A stretch of DNA of 7,280 nt. It comes from Bryobacterales bacterium (lineage in GTDB: Bacteria; Acidobacteriota; Terriglobia; Bryobacterales; Bryobacteraceae). The notes under the pieces were generated by a model. The model did not search any database. It worked only from the letters and a program-made list of their open reading frames with translations, and was not told the DNA's origin. Both the position numbers and the translations under genes were made by a program. Each line of letters starts with the position of its first letter. The stretch's first letter is position 1. Location: the NCBI GenBank assembly GCA_003142355.1, contig PLMF01000285.1, positions 1 through 7,280 of the forward strand. The letters run 5' to 3'. Below are positions 1-5,731 of the stretch, one piece after another.

Positions 1-61
1 ATCAATGTTGGCACGGAGGGCCGTCCCGAACCGGACAAGCAACATAGGTCATCGCGACACG

Positions 62-226
62 TCAACTGTTCGTGAGATCGGGCTTCCGAAGGGCGTCTCC
101 GATATCTAATAGTTCGAGGGCAAGCGTGGTGCGCTCCTCCTCGGAGATCGGTAGTTTCTTTCCGTGCGCTGCGCTGTTCCTGGTGCCAATCGCTTTGTGG
201 ACCGTGGCATCCCACGACGTGGGCAT
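62..226 (-). pseudogene. C-terminal fragment of a minus-strand protein with an RN-x3-H (HEPN-like) motif
   Basis: Reading the minus strand from an ATG at 226-224 to a TGA at 64-62 gives 54 codons that look like a genuine protein C-terminus. An amphipathic stretch carries the motif TRNSAAHGKK (residues 15-24), then an acidic turn (ISEEERT) and a Leu-rich helix (LALELLDIGDALRK) before the stop. Arg-Asn-x3-His followed by Gly is the spacing seen in HEPN-type and DUF4145-like domains, which occur in toxins, abortive-infection and restriction-associated proteins; membership here is inference from a short motif. No Shine-Dalgarno sequence precedes the ATG, and the frame is closed by a stop at 265-263. 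The first few codons already lie in sequence that codes for the DUF2264 protein on the other strand. I therefore read it as a 3' remnant cut at about 206-228, not a complete small gene. Its third codon positions look less GC-rich than those of its neighbours. Confidence 0.5.
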
Positions 227-228
227 CC
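206..228. repeat. Inverted and direct short repeats at the joint between two truncated genes
   Basis: A perfect 6-bp inverted repeat, CCCACG-A-CGTGGG, occupies 211-223. It is bracketed by a 7-bp direct repeat, GGCATCC, at 206-212 and 222-228. Plausible coding sense switches here from the minus-strand fragment (below about 211) to the DUF2264 reading frame (above about 219). Short repeats at exactly this point fit a microhomology-mediated rearrangement or the scar of an excised element. Repeats this short can also occur by chance. Confidence 0.45.
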
Positions 229-824
229 GGCAACACCAGCAGTGGTATCTGGGCGATGGCGTCTACGGCGACGGGCCGCGGTTCCACTGGGACTACTACA
301 ACAGCTTCGTGATGCAGCCCATGCTGGTGGACGTCTTGCGAAACATCGGGGCCCACAGCACCAACTGGGAAAAGCTCCTGCCGGATACCATGGCCAGGGC
401 CAAGAGATATGCGGCCATTGAGGAGCGGCTGATTTCGCCGGAGGGCACGTTCCCGGCCGTGGGGCGCTCCATTACCTACCGGTGCGGGGCGTTCCACCTG
501 CTGGCGCAGATGGCGCTGCTGGGCGAGTTGCCGGCTCCGCTTACGGCCGCTGGCGTGCGTAGCGCGCTCACGGCGGTGATACGGCGGATGCTCGAGGCGC
601 CGGGAACCTTCGACCCCAACGGCTGGCTGGCCATCGGCTACTGCGGACACCAGCCGCACCTGGGCGAGAGCTACATTTCGACCGGAAGCCTGTATCTTTG
701 CTCCACGGTTCTGCTGCCGCTGGGCCTGCGGCCGGCCAACGCATTCTGGAGCGGCGCCACTCAGGATTGGACTGCCCGGCGCATGTGGCGCGGGGAAGAC
801 GGCGCGGCCGACCACGCCATTTGA
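219..824 (+). pseudogene. DUF2264 family protein, 5'-truncated (C-terminal half only)
   Basis: About 200 residues match my recollection of the C-terminal half of DUF2264 proteins. These are bacterial proteins of unknown activity, thought to have an alpha/alpha-barrel-like fold and often found in carbohydrate-use loci. Recognisable blocks in order are IRQHQQWYLGDGVYGDGP, WDYYNSFVMQPML, a basic helix with EERLISPEGTFPAVGRS, YRCGAFHLLAQMALLGELP, CGHQPHLGESYISTGSLYL and the closing WTARRMWRGEDGAADHAI. Family members are usually about 350 residues or more, so the N-terminal half is missing. Nothing resembling it is present upstream in any frame. The frame stays open back to a GTG at 72, but the 49 codons before 219 resemble no DUF2264 sequence and are antisense to the minus-strand fragment. 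No start with a ribosome-binding site is visible. I infer a remnant; a rearranged, re-initiated gene is less likely. The TGA at 822-824 lies 15 nt before mtaB. Confidence 0.75.
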
Positions 825-839
825 GAGAATGAAGGAAGC

Positions 840-2171
840 GTGGGGAAATTCTTCGTCCAAAACTTCGGTTGCCGGGCTACGCAGGCGGATGGCGCCGCGC
901 TCGAAGCGCTGCTCGCGGCCAAAGGTCTGGAAGCGGCCCAGGTGCGCGCGGGCGCGGACCTGGTCATCCTGAACACCTGCACGGTTACGTCTTCCGCGGA
1001 TGATGAAGCGCGGCAAATCATCCGGCGCGTCCACCGCGAGAACCCCGCCGCGCGCATATTGGTGACGGGCTGCTATGCCCAGCGCGCGCCGGAGGAGCTG
1101 GCGTCGCTGGCGGGCGTCGAGTGGGTGGTGGGCAACTCGCACAAGACGCAAATTGCGGAGTTGGTGACGGTCGCTCCCTACCACGACAACATCCACGTCG
1201 GCGACATCTTCGCGCAGCATGATTTTCTGTCGGCCCCGGTGGAAGACGCCTCGGGTGACCGAACGCGTCCCAACCTCAAGATCCAGGATGGATGCAACAA
1301 CCGCTGCTCCTTCTGCATCATTCCGTTTGTGCGGGGCCGCAGCCGCAGCGCGCCGGCCGCCCGGGTGGTCGAGCAGGTGCGCGCTCTGGCCGCGCGGTAT
1401 CGCGAGATCGTCCTCAGCGGCATCAACCTGGGCCGCTGGGGCAGGGAACCCGGCAGCACCATGCGCCTGGCCGATCTGCTCCGGCTGCTGCTGGCCGAAA
1501 CCGATGTGGAACGCCTGCGTCTGAGCTCCGTGGAACCGATGGATTTTTCCGACGACCTGCTGGTCTTGATGGCCGGCTCTTCCCGCATTGCCAACCACGT
1601 GCATGCCCCGTTGCAGACCGGCTCGGACCGGATCCTCCGCCGCATGCACCGCAAGTATCGGCCGCGGCACTACGCGGACCGCATCCAGAAGGCCCGAGCG
1701 CTGATGCCGGATGCCGCCATCGGCGCGGACGTGATGACCGGGTTCCCGGGCGAAACCGAGGCCGATTTCGAAGAGAGCCGGCGGTTCATTGCGAACCTGC
1801 CGTTCACGTATTTGCACGTGTTCACTTATTCGGAGCGGCCGGGGACGCCCGCGGCGGAAGATCCGGATGCCGTGCCCATGGCCGTGCGCAAGCAGCGCAA
1901 CCGCGAGCTGCGTGAGCTGGCGGCGGCCAAGAATCGCGCGTTTCGCGAAAGCATGGTGGGCAAGACGCTTTCCGCCGTGACCCTGCACGAAGCCGGCGTG
2001 GCGCTCACCGAAAACTACCTGAAGGTGGAGCTGGCCCGGCAGCGCGAGCCCAACCGCATTGTGGATTTGGAGATCGGAGCAGTGGTGGATGGCGGGTTGA
2101 GAGAAGCTTTCCTTGGTGGGGCAGGCGGTTCCGCCTGCCGGGCGTTCACATCTCCCGGCGGCCTTCCATAG
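840..2171 (+). CDS. mtaB: tRNA threonylcarbamoyladenosine methylthiotransferase (MtaB-type radical SAM)
   Basis: This radical-SAM methylthiotransferase of the MiaB/MtaB/RimO family most resembles MtaB, which adds a methylthio group to t6A37 of ANN-decoding tRNAs to give ms2t6A. The N-terminal UPF0004 domain (about 1-105) shows the three ligands of the auxiliary Fe-S cluster at Cys11 (NFGCRATQ), Cys47 (LNTCTVT) and Cys78 (VTGCYAQ). The radical-SAM core carries CNNRCSFC (Cys152, 156, 159), then [34 protein letters not shown] and [11 protein letters not shown] short TRAM-like tail follows (about 373-420), including TENYLKVE. The start is GTG at 840, preceded by AAGGA at 832-836 with a short 3-nt gap; residues from the first onward fit the family. 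Beyond about residue 420 the protein ends in a Gly-rich stretch, [13 protein letters not shown] and onward, encoded by the palindromic repeat at 2120-2139. The last 26 nt overlap recR tail to tail. MiaB is the main alternative, but the motif set favours MtaB. Confidence 0.85.
   Translation: MGKFFVQNFGCRATQADGAALEALLAAKGLEAAQVRAGADLVILNTCTVTSSADDEARQIIRRVHRENPAARILVTGCYAQRAPEELASLAGVEWVVGNSHKTQIAELVTVAPYHDNIHVGDIFAQHDFLSAPVEDASGDRTRPNLKIQDGCNNRCSFCIIPFVRGRSRSAPAARVVEQVRALAARYREIVLSGINLGRWGREPGSTMRLADLLRLLLAETDVERLRLSSVEPMDFSDDLLVLMAGSSRIANHVHAPLQTGSDRILRRMHRKYRPRHYADRIQKARALMPDAAIGADVMTGFPGETEADFEESRRFIANLPFTYLHVFTYSERPGTPAAEDPDAVPMAVRKQRNRELRELAAAKNRAFRESMVGKTLSAVTLHEAGVALTENYLKVELARQREPNRIVDLEIGAVVDGGLREAFLGGAGGSACRAFTSPGGLP
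2120..2139. repeat. GC-rich palindromic repeat (REP-like) inside the mtaB 3' end, just past recR
   Basis: GGCAGGCGG and CCGCCTGCC form a perfect 9-bp inverted repeat around TT (8 bp with a GTTC loop). It sits 6 nt beyond the recR stop and within the last codons of mtaB, between convergent genes. A GTGGGGCAGGCGGTTCCGCC-type word is, from memory, a common dispersed intergenic palindrome in Acidobacteria and some Planctomycetes; I cannot search for copies here. The other frame of the same word reads VGQAVPPAG, a string I recall as a frequent spurious protein motif. It could slow or end transcription in both directions, but there is no T-run on either side, so a simple intrinsic terminator is not supported. 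Confidence 0.7.
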
Positions 2172-2745
2172 CTTTCGAAATCGTGACTTCGTCGGCGAAT
2201 TCCAGGTCGCTGCCGACCGGGACGCCCATAGCAATTCGGGTCACCTTGACTCCGAGCGGTTTCAACAACCGCGCCAGGTACACGGCCGTGGCTTCGCCTT
2301 CCACCGTGGGGTTGGTGGCCACGATCACTTCCTGGATTTCACCCTGGCCGATGCGCTCCACCAGGCCTTTGATCTTGAGCGACTCCGGGCCGATGCCGCG
2401 CAGCGGCGACAGCGCGCCGTGCAGCACGTGGTAGCGGCCTTCGTACTGGCGCGTGGTTTCGATGCCCACAATGTCGGTCGGCTCCTGGACCACGCACACC
2501 ACTTTCGGATCGCGGCCGGCATCCCGGCAGTAAAGGCACAGGTCGCTGTCGCTGATGTTGTTGCAGAGGCGGCAGAGACCCAGCTTGTCCTTGACGTCGA
2601 GCAGGGCTTGCGCGAGCTGTTCCGCGTCGTCGCGGCCGGCCCGCAGCACGTGGAACGCGATGCGCTGCGCGGATTTCTGGCCGATGCCGGGCAGGTGCTT
2701 TAATGCGTCGATGAGACGGGCCAGCGGTTCGGCGAAGTCGGGCAT
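2146..2745 (-). CDS. recR: Recombination mediator protein RecR
   Basis: RecR works with RecO (and RecF) to load RecA onto SSB-coated single-stranded DNA at gaps and stalled forks. The 199-residue length is normal for the family. In order there are an N-terminal helix-hairpin-helix (about 8-32, [17 protein letters not shown]) and a four-cysteine zinc finger at Cys58, Cys61, Cys70 and Cys73 (LCRLCNN, LCLYC). A Toprim domain follows from about residue 80 ([15 protein letters not shown], with E88 and D91), with the signature [19 protein letters not shown]. The C-terminal segment contains [16 protein letters not shown] and the [16 protein letters not shown] ending. The ATG lies 2 nt after the ybaB stop and has no clear ribosome-binding site, so translation is probably coupled to ybaB. 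It is the last gene of the SRP RNA-dnaX-ybaB-recR block. Its 3' end overlaps the end of mtaB on the opposite strand by 26 nt. Confidence 0.97.
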   Translation of the reverse strand: MPDFAEPLARLIDALKHLPGIGQKSAQRIAFHVLRAGRDDAEQLAQALLDVKDKLGLCRLCNNISDSDLCLYCRDAGRDPKVVCVVQEPTDIVGIETTRQYEGRYHVLHGALSPLRGIGPESLKIKGLVERIGQGEIQEVIVATNPTVEGEATAVYLARLLKPLGVKVTRIAMGVPVGSDLEFADEVTISKAMEGRREM

Positions 2746-2747
2746 CG

Positions 2748-3065
2748 CTAAATCAGACCCGGGGGCAGGCCCATACCGCCGAGCATGCCGCCCATCTTCT
2801 GCTGGATTTCGCCATCGACCTTCTTGACGGCTTCGTTGCAGGCGGCTACCACCATGTCCTGAAGCATCTCGACGTCGCCCGCCACTTCGGGGTCGATCTT
2901 GACTTTGAGCAGGTTCTTCTGGCCGTCCATCTGCACCGTGACCATGCCGCCGCCGGCGGAGGCTTCCACCCTGACCTGGGCGACCTCCTGCTGGAGCTTC
3001 TCTTGCACCTGCTGTGCCTGGCGCATCATCTGCTGCATCTGCTGCATGTTGCCGGGTAATTTCAC
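2748..3065 (-). CDS. ybaB: Nucleoid-associated protein, YbaB/EbfC family
   Basis: This small DNA-binding protein forms dimers with a tweezer-like shape and is known from the family to bind and organise chromosomal DNA. The 105-residue product has a Met/Gln-rich N-terminal helix ([19 protein letters not shown]). The central beta-sheet region contains [18 protein letters not shown] and [10 protein letters not shown], and the C-terminal helix [18 protein letters not shown] is followed by a Gly/Met/Pro tail. I chose GTG at 3065-3063 as the start, giving KLPGNMQQ immediately after the initiator, as in homologues. An ideal AAGGAG lies 7 nt upstream. A start 15 codons earlier, at 3110, is in frame but would overlap the end of dnaX and adds residues that do not belong to the family. 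It sits 4 nt after dnaX and 2 nt before recR, the usual dnaX-ybaB-recR arrangement. Confidence 0.95.
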   Translation of the reverse strand: MKLPGNMQQMQQMMRQAQQVQEKLQQEVAQVRVEASAGGGMVTVQMDGQKNLLKVKIDPEVAGDVEMLQDMVVAACNEAVKKVDGEIQQKMGGMLGGMGLPPGLI

Positions 3066-3069
3066 GTGG

Positions 3070-4602
3070 CTACTCCTTGAGATTTCGGACTTTGCGAATT
3101 TCGCCGCCAAACACTTCCCGGAAGCGCCGGACCTCGGGGTTGCCCAGCGCGCGGCCGGCGACTTCCTCTTCGGTGTTGCCGGCGGCGGGCGTCAGAGGCG
3201 AAACTGGCTCGCCGGCGTCGTCGATGGCGATTTTCAAACGCAGGGGCCTGCCGAAGACTTCGCTCGCGGCGTCGGCCATGGCGCGGTCGTTGAAGTACAG
3301 CACGTACGACTTCGGCGTGATCACGTTGAGATCGGCGCCACTGACCGTGATGCGGGCGTTTTCGACGGCGTCGGCCAGGTGCGTGAGACCCTTCTCGTGC
3401 AAATACGAGTGCAGGCGCTCGCGGGGATCTCCGGCCGGCGCGGGCGTGCCCGCGGTCTTCTTGGCCGGAGGCGCCGCCCCACCGGCCTGCGCCAGCGCTT
3501 CTTCGATCGGCAGCAAGCGCCCGGCTTGCACCAGCCGGACCAGGCCGATTTCCAGGTGGAAGCGCGGTTGCAAAGAATACTGCAAATCGCGGAACAGATC
3601 GAGCGAGAGCTGCAGGTACCGGCTCAGGTCCTCTTCGGAGAATTGGGAAGCGGTCTCCGCCAGCTTCTGGCGCTCGCCAACCGAGGCGGCCACCAGGCGC
3701 GTATCGGCGCCGGATATGCGCGTCACCAGAAGGTTGCGGAAGTAGCGCGCCAGCTCGCGGCTGAAGTGCTGCAGGTTGTGGCCGTTGCGCTCCAGTTCAT
3801 CGACCACTTCCAGCATGCGGCGCGAATCGCTCGCCACCAGCGCCTGCGTCACCATTTCCAGAGTCTCGAGCGAAAACGCGCCCAGCAGCGCCCGCACTTC
3901 CGCCGCGTCGAGCTTGGCGCCGCAGCAGGCGATGGCCTGGTCCAGCGCCGAAAGGGAATCCCGGACGCTGCCCTCGCCCGCCTGCGCCAGCACCGCCAGA
4001 ACTTCGGCATCGGCCTCGATGCCTTCCTGCTGGCAGATCCAGGCCATGCGCGCCGCGAGGTCTTCGAAACCCACCGAGCGGAAGCTGAAGTGCTGGCAGC
4101 GCGAGGCGATCGTGGCGGGGATCTTGTGCGCTTCCGTGGTGCACAGCACGAAGACCACCCACGGCGGCGGCTCTTCGATGGTCTTCAGCAGCGCGTTGAA
4201 CGCCTCGTTGGTGATCTGGTGCGCCTCGTCGATGATGAACACCTTGTAGCGGTCGCGCGCCGGCTGGTAGCGCACGTTCTCCCGCAGCTCCCGCATTTCA
4301 TTGATCCCGCGGTTGGACGCCGCGTCGATTTCGATGACGTCCACGGCCCCGCTGGCGGTGATTTCCAGGCAGCTCGCGCACACCCCGCAAGGCGTGGCGG
4401 TGGGGCCCTCGATGCAGTTCAGACAGCGCGCCAGGATGCGCGCGACGGTGGTCTTGCCCGTGCCGCGCTGTCCCGAAAAGATGTAGCCATGCGCAATCCG
4501 TTTCTGCGCGATGGCGTTTTCGAGAGTGGTCTTGACGTGCTCCTGGTTGACCACGTCCCGGAACGTTTGCGGCCGGTATTTTCGAGCGATTACCTGGTAC
4601 AT
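3070..4602 (-). CDS. dnaX: DNA polymerase III subunit gamma/tau (clamp loader ATPase)
   Basis: DnaX is the ATPase of the clamp loader that places the sliding clamp on primed DNA and organises the replicase. The start is the ATG at 4602, giving MYQVIARKYRPQTF, the standard family beginning. The AAA+ domain shows Walker A SGQRGTGKTT (about 43-52), a zinc module with Cys63, Cys72, Cys75 and Cys78, and DAASNRGI. It continues with Walker B VFIIDEAH (D125, E126), LLKTIEEPP, the SRC arginine-finger motif (S167-C169) and sensor 2 GSVRDSLSALDQA. A lid and collar region follows to about residue 345, then a Pro/Ala linker (AAPPAKKTAGTPAPAG) and a C-terminal domain of about 130 residues. At 510 residues it is shorter than E. 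coli tau (643) and longer than gamma (431). No A6G-type slippery heptamer is visible in the linker, so a separate frameshifted gamma form is not supported. The gene starts about 15 nt after the SRP RNA and has no obvious ribosome-binding site. Confidence 0.96.
   Translation of the reverse strand: MYQVIARKYRPQTFRDVVNQEHVKTTLENAIAQKRIAHGYIFSGQRGTGKTTVARILARCLNCIEGPTATPCGVCASCLEITASGAVDVIEIDAASNRGINEMRELRENVRYQPARDRYKVFIIDEAHQITNEAFNALLKTIEEPPPWVVFVLCTTEAHKIPATIASRCQHFSFRSVGFEDLAARMAWICQQEGIEADAEVLAVLAQAGEGSVRDSLSALDQAIACCGAKLDAAEVRALLGAFSLETLEMVTQALVASDSRRMLEVVDELERNGHNLQHFSRELARYFRNLLVTRISGADTRLVAASVGERQKLAETASQFSEEDLSRYLQLSLDLFRDLQYSLQPRFHLEIGLVRLVQAGRLLPIEEALAQAGGAAPPAKKTAGTPAPAGDPRERLHSYLHEKGLTHLADAVENARITVSGADLNVITPKSYVLYFNDRAMADAASEVFGRPLRLKIAIDDAGEPVSPLTPAAGNTEEEVAGRALGNPEVRRFREVFGGEIRKVRNLKE
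3073..3078 (-). promoter_or_regulatory. Shine-Dalgarno AAGGAG for ybaB, inside the last codons of dnaX
   Basis: AAGGAG on the minus strand encodes the final Lys-Glu of DnaX, directly before its TAG stop. It lies 7 nt from the GTG at 3065. It fixes the ybaB start and implies that ribosomes finishing dnaX can hand over to ybaB. Confidence 0.85.
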
Positions 4603-4617
4603 GCGGCGGGTAGTTGC

Positions 4618-4720
4618 CAGGCCCCGGGTGATCCGCGGCACACGAACCGCACTGCTACCGTTGCTTCCTTCCGGACCTGGCGGGGTTTGCAGCCGCCCGC
4701 TGCACGGAGCCCGAGACCTG
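4618..4720 (-). ncRNA. ffs: Small signal recognition particle RNA (4.5S-type, ffs)
   Basis: The RNA scaffold of the bacterial SRP binds Ffh and guides ribosomes making membrane and secreted proteins to FtsY. The minus strand carries the conserved Ffh-binding apex CAGGUCCGGAAGGAAGCA (4679-4662), with GGAA tetraloop at 4672-4669 closed by UCC/GGA and followed by the AGCA internal loop. The flanks close into the long rod: GCUGC pairs with GCAGU around the apex, and the ends CAGGUCUCGGG (from 4720) and CCCGGGGCCUG (to 4618) pair over 11 consecutive positions with three G-U pairs. The helix can extend four more pairs to 4724/4614, so the mature ends are uncertain by several bases. A length of about 100 nt without an Alu domain matches the short 4.5S type. 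SRP RNA directly upstream of dnaX is a known arrangement, for example in Bacillus. Confidence 0.95.
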
Positions 4721-4723
4721 ACA

Positions 4724-4753
4724 AGTATTCATCGTAACATGTGCGCAATTCAA
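4724..4753 (-). promoter_or_regulatory. Possible sigma-70 promoter for the SRP RNA-dnaX-ybaB-recR block
   Basis: On the minus strand TTGAAT (4753-4748) and AATACT (4729-4724) stand 18 nt apart. Transcription would then start near 4718, at the GG that begins the SRP RNA helix. The -35 box overlaps the TGA stop of the upstream reductase gene. An alternative -10, TACGAT, lies just upstream but has no matching -35. The match is moderate; its position is the best argument. Confidence 0.4.
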
Positions 4754-5643
4754 TGCTCCACCGCCACCGCCGCGGAACCGATGCCGTCCAGCTCCGCCAG
4801 GGTTTCCGGCGACAGCGTCAACCGGCCGGCGGCCATGTTCTCGCGGAGGTGGGCGATCGACGACGTGCCGGGGATTAACAGAATGTTGGGCGACCGGTGC
4901 AGCAGCCACGCCAGCGCCACCTGCATCGGCGTGGCCCCCAGCCGGCCCGCGACCTCCGATAGAGTGGACGACTCCAGCGGCGTAAACCCGCCGAGCGGGA
5001 AGAACGGCACGTACGCGATGTCCTGCCGGGCCAGGTCGTCGATCAGGGCGTCGTCGTGGCGGTGGGCCAGGTTGTAGTTGTTCTGCACGCACACCACCTC
5101 GGTGATCGCCTGTGCCTCGGCCACCTGCGCGGTCGTGACGTTGCTCAGGCCGATATGGCGGATCAACCCCTTGCGCCGCAGGTCGGCCAGCACCGTCACC
5201 TGCTCGGCGATGGACCCTTCCTCGGGGCCGTGGCCCGACCCCATCACGCGGTAGTTGACGATTTCGAGCGCGTCCAGGCCCAGGTTGCGGAGGTTGTCGT
5301 GGACGCCGGCGGTCAGGTCTTGGGCCGAGATGGCCGGATGCCATGACTTGTCGGGCGCCCGGCGGCCTCCCAGCTTCGTGACGATCGCCAACCCCGCCGG
5401 GTAGGGATGCAGGGCCTGCCGGATGATCTGGTTTGTGACGTGCGGGCCATAGTAGTCGCTCGTGTCGATATGGTTCACGCCGTTCGCGACGGCCTCGCGG
5501 AGGATGGCGATGGCGCCCTCCGGGTCCTTGGGTGGCCCCCACACCCCGGGGCCGGCGAGTTGCATCGCGCCGTACCCGATCCGTTGGACCGTCAATGATG
5601 TGCCGGGGAACGTGAACCGCCCGCCGAGCTTGGATTCACTCAT
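4750..5643 (-). CDS. pdxI: Aldo/keto reductase, YdbC/PdxI-like (probable pyridoxal reductase)
   Basis: This NADPH-dependent aldo/keto reductase TIM-barrel protein has 297 residues. Several blocks agree with what I remember of E. coli YdbC, later named PdxI (pyridoxal to pyridoxine): RIGYGAMQLAGPGVWGPP, VNHIDTSDYYGPHVTNQII, VHDNLRNLGLDALEIVN, HIGLSNVTTAQVAEA, YVPFFPLGGFTPLESSTL, LGATPMQVALAWLL and ILLIPGTSSIAHLRENMA. Three of the four canonical catalytic residues are seen (D60, Y65, K90). At the position of the usual His the sequence reads NYRVM, so Arg132 probably occupies it. The start at 5643 gives MSESKLGGRF and has GAGGAG 7 nt upstream; an upstream ATG at 5676 lacks such support. The gene is divergent from the GH43 gene, and its stop lies about 30 nt before the SRP RNA. 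The family is certain; the exact substrate is inferred. Confidence 0.88.
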   Translation of the reverse strand: MSESKLGGRFTFPGTSLTVQRIGYGAMQLAGPGVWGPPKDPEGAIAILREAVANGVNHIDTSDYYGPHVTNQIIRQALHPYPAGLAIVTKLGGRRAPDKSWHPAISAQDLTAGVHDNLRNLGLDALEIVNYRVMGSGHGPEEGSIAEQVTVLADLRRKGLIRHIGLSNVTTAQVAEAQAITEVVCVQNNYNLAHRHDDALIDDLARQDIAYVPFFPLGGFTPLESSTLSEVAGRLGATPMQVALAWLLHRSPNILLIPGTSSIAHLRENMAAGRLTLSPETLAELDGIGSAAVAVEH

Positions 5644-5698
5644 TGTTCTGCTCCTCTCCAGTGCTGATAAGAGCAAGATCCCGCGATGCGGCCGCGGT

Positions 5699-5704
5699 TG
5701 TCAA
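5699..5704 (-). promoter_or_regulatory. Possible -35 element TTGACA in the divergent pdxI/GH43 spacer
   Basis: The 88-nt spacer (5644-5731) contains TTGTCAA at 5698-5704. On the minus strand this reads TTGACA, a consensus -35 box for pdxI; on the plus strand TTGTCA is one mismatch away and could serve the GH43 gene. The -10 boxes at suitable spacing are poor (GATCTT on the minus strand, GAGTAT on the plus), so this is only suggestive. Nothing else in the spacer is recognisable apart from the pdxI ribosome-binding site. Confidence 0.28.
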
Positions 5705-5731
5705 GCGCGTCGCACCGTGAGAGTATCGTTC

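Noticed and set aside
1..61. Possible start of a further minus-strand gene downstream of the RN-x3-H fragment (ATG at 52-50)
   Set aside because: The frame closes after 16 codons at 4-2, has no ribosome-binding site and shows no recognisable sequence.
72..218. N-terminal extension of the DUF2264 frame from a GTG at 72, with a hydrophobic stretch that could be taken for a signal anchor
   Set aside because: It resembles no DUF2264 N-terminus, has no ribosome-binding site and is antisense to a better coding candidate on the minus strand.
761..1057. 98-codon minus-strand frame across the DUF2264/mtaB junction
   Set aside because: It overlaps the conserved N-terminal domain of mtaB and has shadow-frame composition.
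3420..3500. Programmed frameshift in dnaX producing a gamma form
   Set aside because: The Pro/Ala linker codons contain no A-rich slippery heptamer; the Lys codons read AAGAAG within GC-rich sequence.
2899..4737. 612-codon open frame on the plus strand
   Set aside because: It is antisense to dnaX and ybaB, rich in Arg/His/Gln as expected from the complement of a GC-rich gene, and shows no recognisable domain.
5462..5731. Longer upstream start for the GH43 gene
   Set aside because: The extra residues are antisense to pdxI and would bury the signal peptide that begins at 5732.
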